Part shown: positions 1-13,170 of the stretch, piece by piece | How the letters are laid out: each line of letters opens with the position of its first letter | Position numbering within the stretch: position 1 is the first letter of the stretch | NCBI RefSeq assembly: GCF_037126465.1 | Contig: NC_088201.1 | Coordinates: 196,920,403 to 196,984,402, forward strand | Direction: 5' to 3' | Source: Ornithodoros turicata | Taxonomy: Eukaryota; Arthropoda; Arachnida; Ixodida; Argasidae | Length of the DNA: 64,000 nt | Notes under the pieces: model-generated | Databases searched by the model: none | The model's input: only the letters and a program-made list of their open reading frames with translations | What the model was told of the DNA's origin: nothing | Translations under genes and position numbers: made by a program

Positions 1-103
1 TTCAATGCTGAGCCAAAGGAATGAACGTGCAGTATATTTCTATTGTCGGGAAAAACTCACGTGAGCTCTGACGTCGGGCCAATCGTTGGGCCTCGGTGGA
101 GTA

Positions 104-352
104 CACTCTTAAAAATGAATTTCACCGCATAGCACGTTCTTAGCCAACCATAATCTCGAATGATATCGTTATGTGCCCTGATTTGTCGAAAACGGGAGCC
201 GTACGCCTTTTCTGTGACAATTATGAACAGCATAAGTGTCACAGAAAAGGCGTACGCCTACCGTTTTCAACAAATCAGGGCAGATAACGATATCATTCGA
301 GATAATGGTTGGACAAGAGCGTGCTATGCGGTGAAGTTCATTTTTAAGAGTG
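104..352. mobile_element. Fold-back MITE, copy 1 (249 bp)
   Basis: Almost the whole element is one inverted repeat. It begins CACTCTTAAAAATGAA and ends with the reverse complement, and the arms meet around a short centre near 220-235. The arms contain the blocks CATAGCACG, AGCCAACCATAATCTCG and GATATCGTTATGTGCCC. A second copy of identical length lies at 5797-6045. Flanks are TA/TA here and TG/TG at the other copy, so a 2-bp target duplication is possible but unproven. No coding capacity. The arm motif also recurs as an array in the terminal repeats of the element at 40.7-48.1 kb. Confidence 0.85.
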
Positions 353-1088
353 TAGTTTCTTGCTTTGTTTTATTTTGTCTCCCTGGGTGACAGATGACGG
401 AAAGCGACGCTGCCTAGGCGTTCTTTTTCCCTTTCCCCTCTGTTCTCTCCCCCGTTGTTTTGGCAGTTTATGGCTTTCCCTTTCTCATCTGTTCTCTCTC
501 TCCCCCCCGCTTTGGTCGTTCTAGATTTTCGTTCGCATCGAGTGAAATAAATAAAACGCGGAAACCTTGGCTGTTTCTGTTGCACACGGTGCTTTATTTT
601 TCGGGATTGGTATTTCCAAATCACACATATGCAGTCTTCTGTATCTGCGCCAAACACGAACTTGACATGAACATTGCTTCTGAAGTTCGAGTAATATGCC
701 GAAGCAACTTCGCGTTCACTGTTTGCTGATGTCTCACGTGGAAGATTTCACAGTAGATCAGTAGATTCACTGCACAGGCACACACATTCACAGATCCAAC
801 ACGACAGAAAACCTGTCCATACCCCTTTGCTGCTTGTGTAGTGTCACATGTCAAGGCTGACCCGTCACAAAGGAACCTGTGCAGCTGCTATGACGATAGA
901 TGTTGTTCCAACCACTCAGAGTGGCTTATCCATTCTACTGCATCCATGCAGATGCTTTTCTGAAGCAGATATGACTTGAGCGGTACCTAGTTGATACCTG
1001 AGCAAGAAAGACCAGAACAGGGAACAGAAAACGTGAAAACTAAAAATTCTACTGGCCGAAATGTAGCGTATATGCCTCAGGTGTGGTG

Positions 1089-1110
1089 CTATGCTATGCT
1101 ATGCTATGCT
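1089..1110. repeat. (CTATG)n microsatellite
   Basis: About four tandem copies of a CTATG-type pentamer. A related CATAG-type run occurs on the other strand near 38735-38758. Confidence 0.8.
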
Positions 1111-2560
1111 AAGCGGAAGAGGAACTGACTTACCTGTCATCGAGTGGAAAAACACAGTATTGATCCTTCTTGAATCGTTGTCGCAAGCAAAGCAGACCTG
1201 CCTTCCACTTACCTATCGCTGAATTCACTTGCAGAATTATCCAAGAGGCTTCGAGTTTTTCAGAGTCGGTATCGACGGGCACTAAAAGCCACCCAAAGCG
1301 GTACCGACAAAGATGCTTTGCGTGTGTCCCTGCTGCTGCATATTTCGAAACTTTACGGCGAACTGCTCCGGCACCCCCCGACACGGCGGTGCCAGCTGAC
1401 GCGCGCCACGAAAACGTTATAATTTCAAACCGACCAATGAGCGCTCGCATACCGGGGGAGCGGCCGCAGGAGCCAATGGGATGCTCTCGGTTGAGAACTC
1501 ACGCTTCGACGTAAAAATTTTGACGTTTCATGATGTTCGATGACGCGAACAGTTCGCAGCGCCTCACTTTAGTCCGCAAAGGAACTCGCAAGTTGCATCC
1601 CCTTGGCTGAGCGCTGGCGTACGGAGTGTTCTTCGATGACAGGTTGTGTACAGTATCCAGGGACGGATCCGGGAATTTTCTGAGAGGAGGGGGGGCGGGC
1701 CCACCCTTGACCAGCAAAATATTACGCGATCTAGTCAATTCAACAGTATGTGTAGACAGAAACTGAAGTGGGGGTCAGAACACGGCGACGCGCCTCCAGA
1801 TCCGCTCCTGTTCATGTGGGTCAATGTAGCTTTGCTTGCTCATTTTAGCTATCGCTCAATGTTCGGCGACGATGTCGCAAACGAAAATCTCAACTCGTAG
1901 GATTTTTAGTCCGACTTCGCCAATTTCCGAACATTTTATGTCCGGGTTACACCTTCGCTCGGACACCGAACGCGAGCCTTGAATTTCCGAACTGTCCGGA
2001 CAGGAAGCAAGCCCATGTAGTCATGTGTCGTTCGTGAACGAGCCCTTCTCACTGAACGAGTCATTCGGGTGAGCGGAACGAGCAAAACATTAGTTCAGCA
2101 GTTCAGTTCACTGGGCCTCGCCACAAACCATAGACTTCAATGCCGCAAGCCCACAACCCCACAACGCATACGCGTCTGGCATCTGCGGCATCTATATGGA
2201 GCGTTTTGTACAGCTAACCTGCGCATGCGGGCAAGAAGTGGGGGGGGGGGGGGGACCGCCACAGCGCATATGCGTACTGGGCGGAACGCTGCGGTCTTGG
2301 GTGTATACGGCTGTGACGCTGCGCTCAAGTGACTGTTGAACGTGTGAACTAGACGAAGGCATTGAACTGGATAAACTAAACGACTACCTGGGTTGTTCTG
2401 AACTGCTCGCTGGGTCTGCCGCTGTCCGAAACTTCACTGCCCTGCGGCTCATAAAGTTATTGACGACCTCGTCGTGACCGCCCCCCGCCCGGGTTTTTCT
2501 CGCCTGGATGCCGGACGTCTTCCAATCTCAGCGCATCAACCTGAGCCAAAAAGCTTCACT

Positions 2561-2660
2561 TACAAATTATGGGAAATTATTATTGGAAATTCGAAATTAT
2601 TATTGGAATATTATTGCAAATCATAATTATTATTGAAAATTGGAACTTATTATTGGAAAT
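2561..2660. repeat. AT-rich degenerate tandem repeat
   Basis: Four to five degenerate copies of a unit resembling AAATTATTATTGGAAATTC occur back to back. No coding sequence crosses it. Confidence 0.75.
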
Positions 2661-5600
2661 TCAAAGCGTGTTCACTGGACAAAAATAAAAAGTAAAAATC
2701 TTGCACAACGGCATGCTGCACATCCGCATGCTTCGCTCACCGACAGCGCACGAGAAGCGGTTTTCTTAGGCTTTCGCCATCCGCTCTCAGCCGGGTACTC
2801 ACCGGCTAAACTCCCGATGGGCCCAAAACTCAACTGCAACGTTATCTCCGGAATCCCTCATCTCTACCTGGCCACGTGTACGCAGATGTAGACAACGGTA
2901 CCTGAAACTACAAGTCTTACGGGCGACATGACATGACGCAAGGCTCCGGGCAGCAGGGCCTCCACAATTACAAAACGGAACTGCCGCACGCACCTTAGCC
3001 GGCGCCGCCACACGCGGCACAACATGCAGATGCCCCGAGATCGTATCTCGTCCAGACTGAAACTGGGCTGAAGAGGCAGACCTAGAAAGCATCTCCAGGA
3101 GGTACCGCCATCAGCGCCGACGAGATCAACACATGCTTCTTCGGGGCTCCCCTCGACAGCGGCAAGGTGGTGAGCCCCAACTGGTGCAAACCTGGTCGTG
3201 GCGAACCGTGAGGAAACCCTAATGCTACGACTCCAGAAGCTGTACGGGTGATTAGCTGTACGGGTAGTGATTGTACCGGTGGTGTAAACACAATGACGAC
3301 GGGGTTTTTTTTTTAACCTGAGGCGTGATCACTTGGGTGGCATCATTAAACGTTCTGTCATCCTTCTGGATGGCTGTGCTTTTCCTGTAGTCCGACTTCT
3401 GCCTCGTCCCTCGACCACGACAGAGCAAGCACAAGAACGAACCAAAGGCTTGCGCTAACGCATTTCCAAAGGATTCACCAATTGATCTTCCTAAAGTTTT
3501 CTTTTTCATAACAATGCTGAATTCATGCCCACATCATTAATGTATTAGCGGCCAGGAACGCATTGCATATACGTGAAGACGTTTTTGAGATCTCTTCAAG
3601 GTCTATGTGATCTCCAAACGGAACGGGCGCCGCAATAGAGAGGCTAACAAGCTGGAGCAGTGTGACGCAGAAGTGTATGTCAGTCCATCCGTCCTTTTCG
3701 TTTCCCCAGGAGTCGGGGAGGGGGGTATTGATTTTAGACTGAGGTAACAAACTGCCCAATTTTCAACTTTATCCTTTGTTTAGTGTGACGCAACGGGGAT
3801 GCCGAGGCCCCAAAAGCGCGCTAAAGGAATGCTATCGCATTTAAAAACCGAAGCAATGACGACCCTGTAGTCGCCTCTACAGTCGAGAATAGCGACTTTT
3901 AGTACATGAAAAGAACTCTACGGAAACGGCAATCCAATTGATCCAATGAAATTCAATTCACCATAGCAAAGTGATGTCACTCTCTTGAAAGGGCCATTGG
4001 CTTGTCATGTTTTCGATCAAGAGCTATCGTGGACACTTTCCGATCTACTTATTATGTTTACTCGCTGATATTTACGCTTCTGAACAGAAAAAGGCAACGT
4101 TGCGCCAGAGTGAAGGTGCTCGCAAAACGATATTTTTTATTATTAACGATATTAAACGATGTTTTTACTTAGATACCACGAAAATTCGCGAAATCTTGCA
4201 CAACCCATGAAGACCCTACCTCAGGATTCGGATCTGCTAACGACACAGGTAGAAACATTAACCAGAGGTTCATCAATGACGAGTCTAATGCAAATGTAAT
4301 AATTACGGAGGATAGGATGAGGTTACCACGTCATCAGCATGTTATTTAAAGTTTCGCGAATATTCTGACGTTTAGATCAACGCACCTGACTCTGTTGTGC
4401 CCAAACTCCGCGAAGGTGTCCACACGTTGTACAGCACGATGACTATCGGTATGATCAGCGACCGCATGGTTACCTAAGATGTCTGTCGAATGCAGTCCGG
4501 CAACGGAGTGACGTGTCGATCTTCGGAAACGCACCTGGATGAAGCAATCTGCCTGGACGAGGCAGTTTTACGGCCCCGCTGAAGCCGTGGCGACTCGAGC
4601 TGCTAATTATTTTCGCCCACCTTTTTATTGTTTCCGTGAGAGGTTCCAGAAAGCCATATCATGCTTTCTGCTTGCACCTGGTGATATAAAAAAAATGTGT
4701 GGCGCCGTTGGTAGCCTTGTTCGCTCCTGCGGCAAAATTATCATGTTCACTCCTGCTGCACAGTCGTTTGAGACATCATTGTAGTTGAGACATGTTTAGC
4801 ATCAATTCATAATCATTTGCTTTAGCCGATTCACAATACGAAGGGCGTCCAACACATAGCCTCAAAAACTGATTTGATATCTTGTGTTTTTTGTCGTGGT
4901 CACGATTCCTGCTGCAGAATTTAGTGTAGGTCTTTTGCTATGCAAAACGTTCTTTGGGGGCCCAGCGCCACGCACGTAGTCATTTGACTGCGTAGTCATT
5001 TGATTCCAGGGCACATTGGAGGTGTGCACCGAAGGAGAAGGTGATCGAGCGAAGGCGAGAAACTCATTGACACCCCGCATCGCACGAAAGCACTGTATGT
5101 AATTTATCAGTAATACTGTGGTGATCTCGGGATGGATGCCTAAGTTCACCGGAGATACGAACATGTATTCGAGATATAGAAACATGTATGTACAAGCTGC
5201 GTATTTTTCCTTGCGTATCGTGTCCTATATCTGAAACAACCGTGATATTTTGGTCGCGTTTCATTAGTACACTGCTGCACCTGCGCTTCCCACGGAAAGG
5301 AATGCTTAATCACCATTTTTTTGAAAATAACTTTACAAATGTTGTAGCAGTTGATACATATTTTGCCTGCACCAAACCGACGAGCGTGCTAGACACTTTC
5401 AAGATAGAATACAGGTTACAGTTTACATTGTTCCTTTCCTAAAGTTAAAGGTACGGATTTAAATTTTTCCTCCCACGTTTGGAGGCTTCTTTACGAAAGG
5501 CCTCTGCCTCCGGGTTCGTAAGGCACGGTCACCTAGGTATATTCCCAGTTCCAATGTGCCACGGTTTTCCCACGTGTTAGGGGTCCTTTTGTGCTATGTT

Positions 5601-5796
5601 GGGTGCCCCGTTATCTGCTGGTATGCGCACCGTAGAAATATGGCTGGCTGCTGGAACTTCAAATACCTGCACCTTACTCTTTTCCTCATGCGTGTTATCC
5701 CTCGAGAATGCATGTTCAATCGCAGATGCGGCCTGATTAAAAAAAATACCATTGAGGTTTACATCGTGAATGGTTGTCCTTTTCTGTAATGTGCTG

Positions 5797-6045
5797 CACT
5801 CTTAAAAATGAGCTCCACCGCATAGCACGCTCCTAGCCAACCATAATCTCGCATGATATCGTTATCTGCCCTGATTTGTTGAAAACGGGAGGCGTGTGCC
5901 TTTTTTGTGACAATTATGAACAGTATAAGTGTCACAAAAAAGGCGTACGCCTCCCGTTTTTAACAAATCAGGGCAGATAACGATATCATTCGAGATTATG
6001 GTTGGCTAGGAGCTTGCTATGCGGTGAAGTTCATTTTTAAGAGTG
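5797..6045. mobile_element. Fold-back MITE, copy 2 (249 bp)
   Basis: Same length, same termini (CACTCTTAAAAATGA and its complement) and same arm blocks as the copy at 104-352. The arms are close to perfect complements, with the turn near 5915-5930. Substitutions between copies are scattered, consistent with independent insertions of a family. Confidence 0.87.
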
Positions 6046-7410
6046 TGACCCATGACATCATATAGTAGTAATTGGTCCCGTGTGTGGCAGCCCTTGCTCT
6101 CTCCGCGTAAGTGGAGCAGAATTTTCTTTATCTGCGCGTATCCGCGGAATACAGAACATCTTGGCGCACTGCTCTGTTTTCTTACGTGTGTTACTTTTTC
6201 AACCAACTCAGGGAAAACAGGTGCAGGAATCGAACCCGGGTCGCAAACCTGTCGAAACTGAGTCTAAGCTGGGTCTAAGCCCCTGTCAGATATGCAAACC
6301 GCGACACCACACCAGCACGCCGTTGCCCTGTGGAGATCAGAAGGCCCAGGTTTGATGCCTGGCGTCAGCACCCCTTTTCCCTGAATTGTTTGAAACAGTT
6401 AATTTCTGGGCGGGTGAGTGTTATGTGTCTGTGTCGTGCGTAACTGTGGCCTGCCTCGGCTAATTCTCGTTGTTTACGTGGCTTACTTCCCTACACCGCA
6501 GACAGAAGAGGGGTCTACCTGCGATAGACACCGAGTCAGACGTCACTCTGAGGATGTGTAAAAAGCTTTCAATCTGAATTCCCTCGTCTATTGCCTGGTG
6601 GAATATCCTGGTGGTCGTTTCAGCATCTTTAAAGAAGTCCCCTTCAAACAATGCTCGATCAATTGCATGTACTTTCCCGTGAAAGTTGGAACCTTCGTGC
6701 ACGTCATCATCGGTAAGGCGGTCCGCACGCAATGGACTCGTACAGCCATTTTCATGACCTGAGAGCTGATAAGGCATCGCTCACTTTGCAGGTAGTACAT
6801 ATATCGATACACGGCCAGGGGCCCCTAGTAAGCTATAACTTTTATAACTTTAATTCAACATTCCATCGGCTTCCAAAGATTCTGCTTTGCTTCTGCTTAT
6901 TCCGTTGTAAACATATTGTAGGGCTGAATAATGAGCTGCCACAACGTTTGACGAACAGCGACAGCATCTTTTCGAAAGCGAGGGTGCAGGTGGAAGAAGT
7001 GACATCTCCTTTGCTCCGTTGTTATAGGTATGGCCACCACTTGTCCAGGGACCGAATGAAGTGAAGGTGGCTGTATGCGCAGGCGTGAGTAGTATTATCC
7101 CATTACGTATAACATCCTTTTTTCAAACATTATTTGGTACAGAGATGGTCACCTCCGGTCAGCCCTAGGACTCCCACAGATGAGGCCGCGGCAACACTGC
7201 GTTGCCTTCAGAGGAACTGATTTCAACTTTTATTCAATAAACTTTTGAGACAGCCATCACCCTCAGCCCAGGCATCCAAACCCTTTATAGGTTGGTGAAC
7301 CCCAACTGCTATTGGTCTATGCCCTCCCTGCCGCTTATTGTTTTTACTATTCTTGCCATGGAGTTACTTCGATTCATATCTAAGCTTCTAAACCCCTCAT
7401 AGGAGTAATA
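6046..7410. other. Intergenic DNA with a SINE-like remnant
   Basis: No supported gene. A tRNA-like segment lies near 6215-6370. The remainder up to the palindromic element at 7411 is unique-looking sequence with only short ORFs. Confidence 0.5.
6215..6370 (-). repeat. tRNA-derived SINE-like fragment
   Basis: On the minus strand there is a pol III B-box-like GGGTTCGATTCC (near 6229-6242) in a T-arm-like context, preceded by tRNA-like sequence. There is no matching acceptor stem, so this is not a working tRNA gene. Confidence 0.45.
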
Positions 7411-10400
7411 AGTACTGGACTCTCACAGTGCACAACGCTCAACTGTCCCGAACACGATTTAATTAGCAATTAGAACTAATAGGGACCCCCCACATTAATC
7501 AGCACCCTCCAGGGAGCCACCACACTAATTGGGGAACATCTAACTCGTGTTCAGGCCAGCTGAGCGTTGTGCACTACGAGAGTCCACAAAAAATAAAAAA
7601 AATAGATAGAGATAGAGTGGAGAGAAGAAGGTTAATTGAAGATCAACGACGCCATCTTCATGAAAGCGGCCCGGAAAGGCCGCTGACCATCGCCGGGGAA
7701 CGGAGCACAGAGGCAGGTTGCAAAGCATCGCAGCTATGACCACCAGAACCGGACATCATGTGACGTCAGCTGTGACGTCATCATGGGATGTCTGGGCAAG
7801 TTAGGACAGCTCTGGACATGCAAGGAGAAAAACACTCGTAATACAGAGGCTGGGAAAGCAAGAGTATGCAAACCATCAATAGCTAACAAGAAAATAGAAT
7901 TAGTTACACAACAAATGATCCCACCACAACAGGAGCGCAGAAGATGCGACTGCTCTATCCGACAGTCAGGCAGAGAACTGACTCGTAATGGTTTTTTTCT
8001 CCTGTATAAAGCCCGGCAGCTGCACCCCCTAGCGGTTACTTTCTCAACTAATCTCACAACAAAATTATTAAGAATCACACCAGCGCTACTCCCGTTCCCA
8101 AGGCAGAAGAAGATAGAAAATGGCGGGGATGCTCGGACAACAGCAACCAGCACCCGACGTGCACTGGCACGAAAATCGCAAACAAAGCGGGAACAAAGTT
8201 GGCGAAAGCATTAGTTACACAACAAATCAGCTCACCACAGCAGGAGCGCAGACCGATGCGACTGCTCTCAGAGACAGCCAGCGAGAAACTGACTGGGGCG
8301 CCGCTCCGCGGCCGCTACGCATACGCGCTCCTAGCGCCCTCTGGGGCGACCACCTCCGAGAGGCTAAGAGTGAAGAGCATTCCTGCGCCCTATGCTGGCC
8401 GTTCTCATTGGTCGTGAGGCTAAGAGAGAAGAGCATTCTTGCGCCCCGTGCTGGCCGTTCTCATTGGTCGTGCCGTCATCCTATTGTCTCAGGGCTACCC
8501 TGTTTCTTTCCACTAATGCTCCTCTAGACAAGGTCAATCTGCAATGAAGCTACGGTATGACGTCATCATGCAGCTGCGTGGCTCAAGGTCGCGTACGCTC
8601 TAGACAGGGGACCTATTATTTATTGAATCATTATCCCAAGATTATTTCCTTTATTCTTCTATAACGATTGAATAGGAAACTATTGCAGAAGAGCACTATG
8701 CATGAAAGCTGATCGTAGGAATTCCAAAGTCTTACTAAATGAGACTTGCAAAAAAACAAAATATCCTAACACGTAACTCCATCAACGGCAAATAAGAGGA
8801 CTAGGCGCTCAACAAATCAACACAGAGTACGGGTAGCCAGGAGCGCAGAACTCAGGTCAGCACTATCGTCAAGACAACAATGTTCCTTGTCAAAAGAGAA
8901 AAAATACAAAGCGTCAACAAAGAAAAGCATGCATATCGGGTCATGTCAGGACACGTCAGGACAAATGGTACGACTGCTGGGCAACAGAGGAAAACAAACA
9001 AACACTTGAACAGAGTGAAAAAGACACTCACCATCATTTTTCCCGTTCACAGCATTCCCTCATTGTAAATCCGCTCATCACAAAATCCACCTGCATCGTC
9101 GAACACCATTCACCAGTGACGAACCACACATCCGCACCCCATCAGAGGCAGACAGAACCCCACCGAAGCTACGCTCTTCCACTGACGGCCAACGCAATTA
9201 CCAGGAGCAGAATTTGCGTGTCCAGACCCGTCAGTGTCCAAGAGAGAAGTGAATCCTTGCGCCCCCTGCAGGCCGTTGTCATTGGTCGTGACGTCATCCT
9301 ATTGTCTCAGGGTACGCTGTTTTTTTCCACTAATGCTCCTCTAGACAAGGTCAACCTGAAACAATGGTCTCGCGGTATGACGTCATCATGCAGGTGCGTG
9401 GCTCAAGGACGCGTACGCTCTAGACATGGGACCTGTTATTTATTGAATCACTATCCCAAGATTATTTCCTTTATTCTACTATAATGATTGCATAGGGAAC
9501 TATTGCAGAAGAGCACCATAGGCAAGAGGAGATTGTAGCATTTCATTCCCAAAGTCTTACTGTAGAGGGAAAAAATAATGGTTCAGCAAGACATGTCCAT
9601 CCCAGCCGAGAGCCATGCAGCTAAGTGAATAATGACGCTTTATTCCTCCTGAATAAAGTCACACACCTGTCCCCCTCGCTGTTACTCTCTGAACTAAATG
9701 AATCGCAAAATTATTAAGAATAGCTCTACTCCCATTCAAGCCAGCACTATCGTCAAGAATATTCCTTGTACAAAAAGAAAAAAGCTACATGTAGAAGGAA
9801 AGCATGTCAGAACAAGCCCAGGCATGTCAGCGCATGTTTGTCAGACAACAAGGGGGGGAAAAGCGAAAAGAAACAAAGAAGAAAACCAGTATCAAACTAT
9901 TTCTAAGCACACGCACTCCTCTTATTCAAAAACAGTGCTCATCATAAATCCGTCCACGGCAATACACACCATCTTTCTATTGCTACACTTTTTTTCCAGT
10001 AACGGTCAATGCATTGCTACAGACTGCGTGACGTCATCACATCCTGTCTGAAGAAGAAGACAGCAGCAAAGATTCCTATCATTCATTGAATCGCAAGATT
10101 ATTTCCTTTGTCCTACTCTTAATGACATTGATTCTCTCATTAAAATTCAACAAAAAAGCACCCCGCATATTAACGATTTTCACCCCAAAGGCTCATCATG
10201 GTCATTAGAATTACAGTAAACTGCCACTGCTCTTTTAAAATAATAAGTGAGACCACTCAACATCACCTCCAGGCTTATGTAATACATGACCCTTTCTATG
10301 CTCACGCACTCGTTGTCTGAGGCTACACCTGCGAGCAAAAAGGCGCGAAAGCCGGGAGCAAAGTTCCATTCGCGCAGGCCAAAGCACAAGATAGAACGCC

Positions 10401-12145
10401 TTTACGGGAACACGATGGCATTCCTATACTATATTAATGATTATTGCATTGCAGTTTAGAAAAACTACAACTAAACTATAATTTTAGGAGCCCATTAAAA
10501 TTCTACTTTCTATGGAAACTATAATTGCCCTATTACTTGGATCGCTATTAATGAAGCGCTCCAATTTTTTCTCTCTTCCCATTTCAGCCTTGTCATGCAG
10601 TGAAGCAGACTCACATCCAAAATAATTAATTTACACTGAGGGTGCCGTGCTTCAGCAATTCCCATCCTGCGCTCAGATGCAAGCATTTCTTCACGGATAC
10701 CTTTAACAGCTGACTTCCTCAACATACCGAGCTCCTAACAACATCTAACAAACAATCAGAGAAACCCTCTTCTCAACTGCACCATGCGACTTTCTTCTGC
10801 GTAAAATCGGTGATTTGAGGAAGAGAGCAGCGAAAAATTGCGCGCACTTGTGCTTGACTTAAAAAACCTGAAGCATATGCTAATCAACTAAGAAAATGAC
10901 ACTCATGTCTGGTATCTGATAGTGCCACATACACAGACGCACTGCCCTTGCGCAAAGAAAGCACAGGACAGGGATACACAAATTTCCTTAGGTGAGCAGG
11001 GAAAAGTCTTAAGACCTCAGGTCACCACACATCGCCACGCGGCTAGCACAACATGACACCAACAACATTCTAGCAGCGGGAAGAACTGCAACACTGCTAA
11101 ACATGTCCAGACATGCCACGATGACGTTACAACTCAGGAAAAAAAAGCACACGCATGCACGCACAGAGGACAACGCATTAAACACACGGAGCGCTCAGGA
11201 ATAATCGTAGCGTTACCGCACGTCGCTACGAAGGTCAACGTCTAACACAAGACGACAGCAACAAGATATTAGCGAAGATTAAAAATTGCAACACTACTGA
11301 ACAAGTCCAGACATGCGACATCGCATACAAAACACTGCTCATCGGGGATAAGGCCTAAGCCTGCGGCGGATCATCATAGAGCATACAGAACTTCATTTTT
11401 CTATTTTGCGTAAACTAAACGCGGTCTGCTTGGAAAACGACGTACACATTTGCTTAGGGAGCAGAGAAATATAGACATTTCTACTCCGTGCTCAGATACC
11501 AGCATTTCTGCTCTAAAACCTTCAAAATTAAGCACTGCTTACTTCGTCAAGATATCGAACACCCAACAAAATCAAACAAACAACCCCACTTCCACTGGTA
11601 GAACACTATTCAGCTTTTACGCAGGAGGCTTTCTTCTACATAAAAAGTAGAGAAAATAAGAAAAGAGCAGCGAAAAATTACATGCACTTTTGCTCGCATA
11701 GCTATAAGAGAAAAAATCAATAAAATAACGACGCACACGCTAATAAACTGTGACAAAGACACCCATTTCTGCTATCAGATAATTATTGCATAATGCTAAA
11801 TACTCATTTGCATTGACCCTGCCTGAAGAAAGCACAGGACAGGGATACACAATTTATTTTAAGCGAGCAGGGAAAGTCACTTCTACTCGAACGGCTTAAT
11901 ACCATAAAGTCTGAATTTTTGCAAAGAAAATAAAGCTTGAACAGAGCTACGAAGGTGACAGACACATACTAACAAACAAACAAACACTTCTATTCATTTC
12001 TATTGATACAGGCGTAAACCACACTACAAGGACAAAGCACACTGCTTCAGGAGAGCGCATCAAATGCAACGGAACAGGACCGGCTCTCATAAAATAGCCT
12101 ACCCAAAACAAAGACTTCACCAGGTTCGCGAGGCAATTCCATTAA
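7411..12145. repeat. Left arm of the giant palindrome
   Basis: Inverted repeat partner of 12711-17819 plus 33371-33662. Examples of pairing are the segment ending at 12145 with the one starting at 12711, and 7919-7926 (TCCCACCA) with the Polinton insertion site in the right arm. The arm carries about one fewer ~840-bp internal unit than the right arm. Its short ORFs are duplicated in the right arm because the DNA is duplicated, so arm-to-arm conservation is not evidence of coding. Confidence 0.88.
7417..7585. repeat. Terminal hairpin of the giant palindrome
   Basis: A stem of about 41 bp starts GGACTCTC and continues AGTGCACAACGCTCA, with its complement ending at 7585. It encloses a loop of about 87 nt. 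The loop, with blocks TTAATTAGCAATTAG, GGGACCCCCCACATTAATCA and CACTAATTGGGGA, is nearly the same as in the Polinton terminal hairpins, but the stem sequence is unrelated to theirs. Confidence 0.85.
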
Positions 12146-12710
12146 AAACGCTCTCGATCTATCCTACAGATAGCAATGCAAGCGCTGCTACCCTTATTTT
12201 TTAAACCACTATTCCACGCAATAGTACATAAATGTATCACTCGTGTCACATGAAAAGGCACACACAAAGAACGTACTTGTCAAGTGAGATCCCTGGTTCA
12301 GAAAAGCGTCCGCGCACACACAGACGCACACTCACATTTTCACACTCACAAACACAAAGTCTATTCTCACAACCACATAAATCCACATTATTCCTCAGGT
12401 CAATAATTATCCTACCATCGTCAAAAGATGGCTCACTCTTGTATGCGATCGCAAAGCGATAGGTCCTCGTTCCGAATGTAATAGGATATCGCCACTCGAC
12501 CGACGCGAACCAAAAAAGAAAGAAAGAAAGGAATGCACGTTCGCTATACCTCCACGAAGAAAACGCTGCCGTGCTTCTACGCAGCGATCATCATACAGGA
12601 GTGCATTGTCTTCTTGGTTTTCCTTTTATTTTCTTGCACCCATATATTTTGCAAGAATACTATAGAGACCCAACAAAGCAGTAGTGCGCTCCCATCAACA
12701 CACCTTGGGG
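12146..12710. other. Loop of the giant palindrome
   Basis: This 565-bp spacer is unique relative to the arms. It holds an ACAC-rich stretch near 12310-12360 and a short AAAG-type run near 12513-12530. Two short ORFs (12232-12462 and 12533-12739) have no recognisable features. It gives the palindrome the form of a long snap-back molecule. Confidence 0.7.
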
Positions 12711-13170
12711 TTAATGGAATTGCCTCGCGAACCTGGTGAAGTCTTTGTTTTGGGTAGGCTATTTTATGAGAGCCGGTCCTGTTGCGTTGAATTTGATGCG
12801 CTCTCCTGAAGCAGTGTGCTTTGTCCTTGTAGTGTGGTTTACGCCTGTATCAATAGAAATGAATAGAAGTGTTTGTTTGTTTGTTAGTATGTGTCTGTCA
12901 CCTTCGTAGCGCTGTTCAAGCTTTATTTTCTTTGCAAAAATTCAGACTTTATGGTATTAAGCTGTTCGAGTAGAAGTGACTTTCCCTGCTCGCTTAAGAT
13001 AAATTGTGTATCACTGTCCTGTGCTTTCTTCACGCAGGGCCAATGCAAATGAGTATTTAGCATTATGCAATAATTATCTGATAGCAGAAATGGGTGTCTT
13101 TGTCACAGTTTATTAGCGTGTGCGTCGTTATTTTATTTATTTTTTCTCTTATAGCTATGCGAGCAAAAGT

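Larger units (their letters stand above)
353..5796. other. Intergenic DNA, no supported gene
   Basis: Open reading frames here are short, lack recognisable domains and overlap on both strands. Visible items are a pentanucleotide microsatellite near 1089-1110, a G-run near 2240-2253, an AT-rich repeat at 2561-2660, and a stretch at 1655-1720 with a G-rich segment that looks like the edge of a dispersed repeat. I see no convincing exon-intron structure. Confidence 0.6.

Noticed and set aside
7734..8527. Overlapping 130-145-residue ORFs on both strands of the palindrome's left arm and mirrored in the right arm
   Set aside because: They overlap each other on opposite strands, lack motifs and vary with indels between arms. 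Probably chance frames.
10519..10725. 68-residue ORF present at 10519-10725 and again at 14966-15172
   Set aside because: The second copy is simply the mirror of the first in the other arm of the palindrome. No domain, and no evidence beyond DNA duplication.
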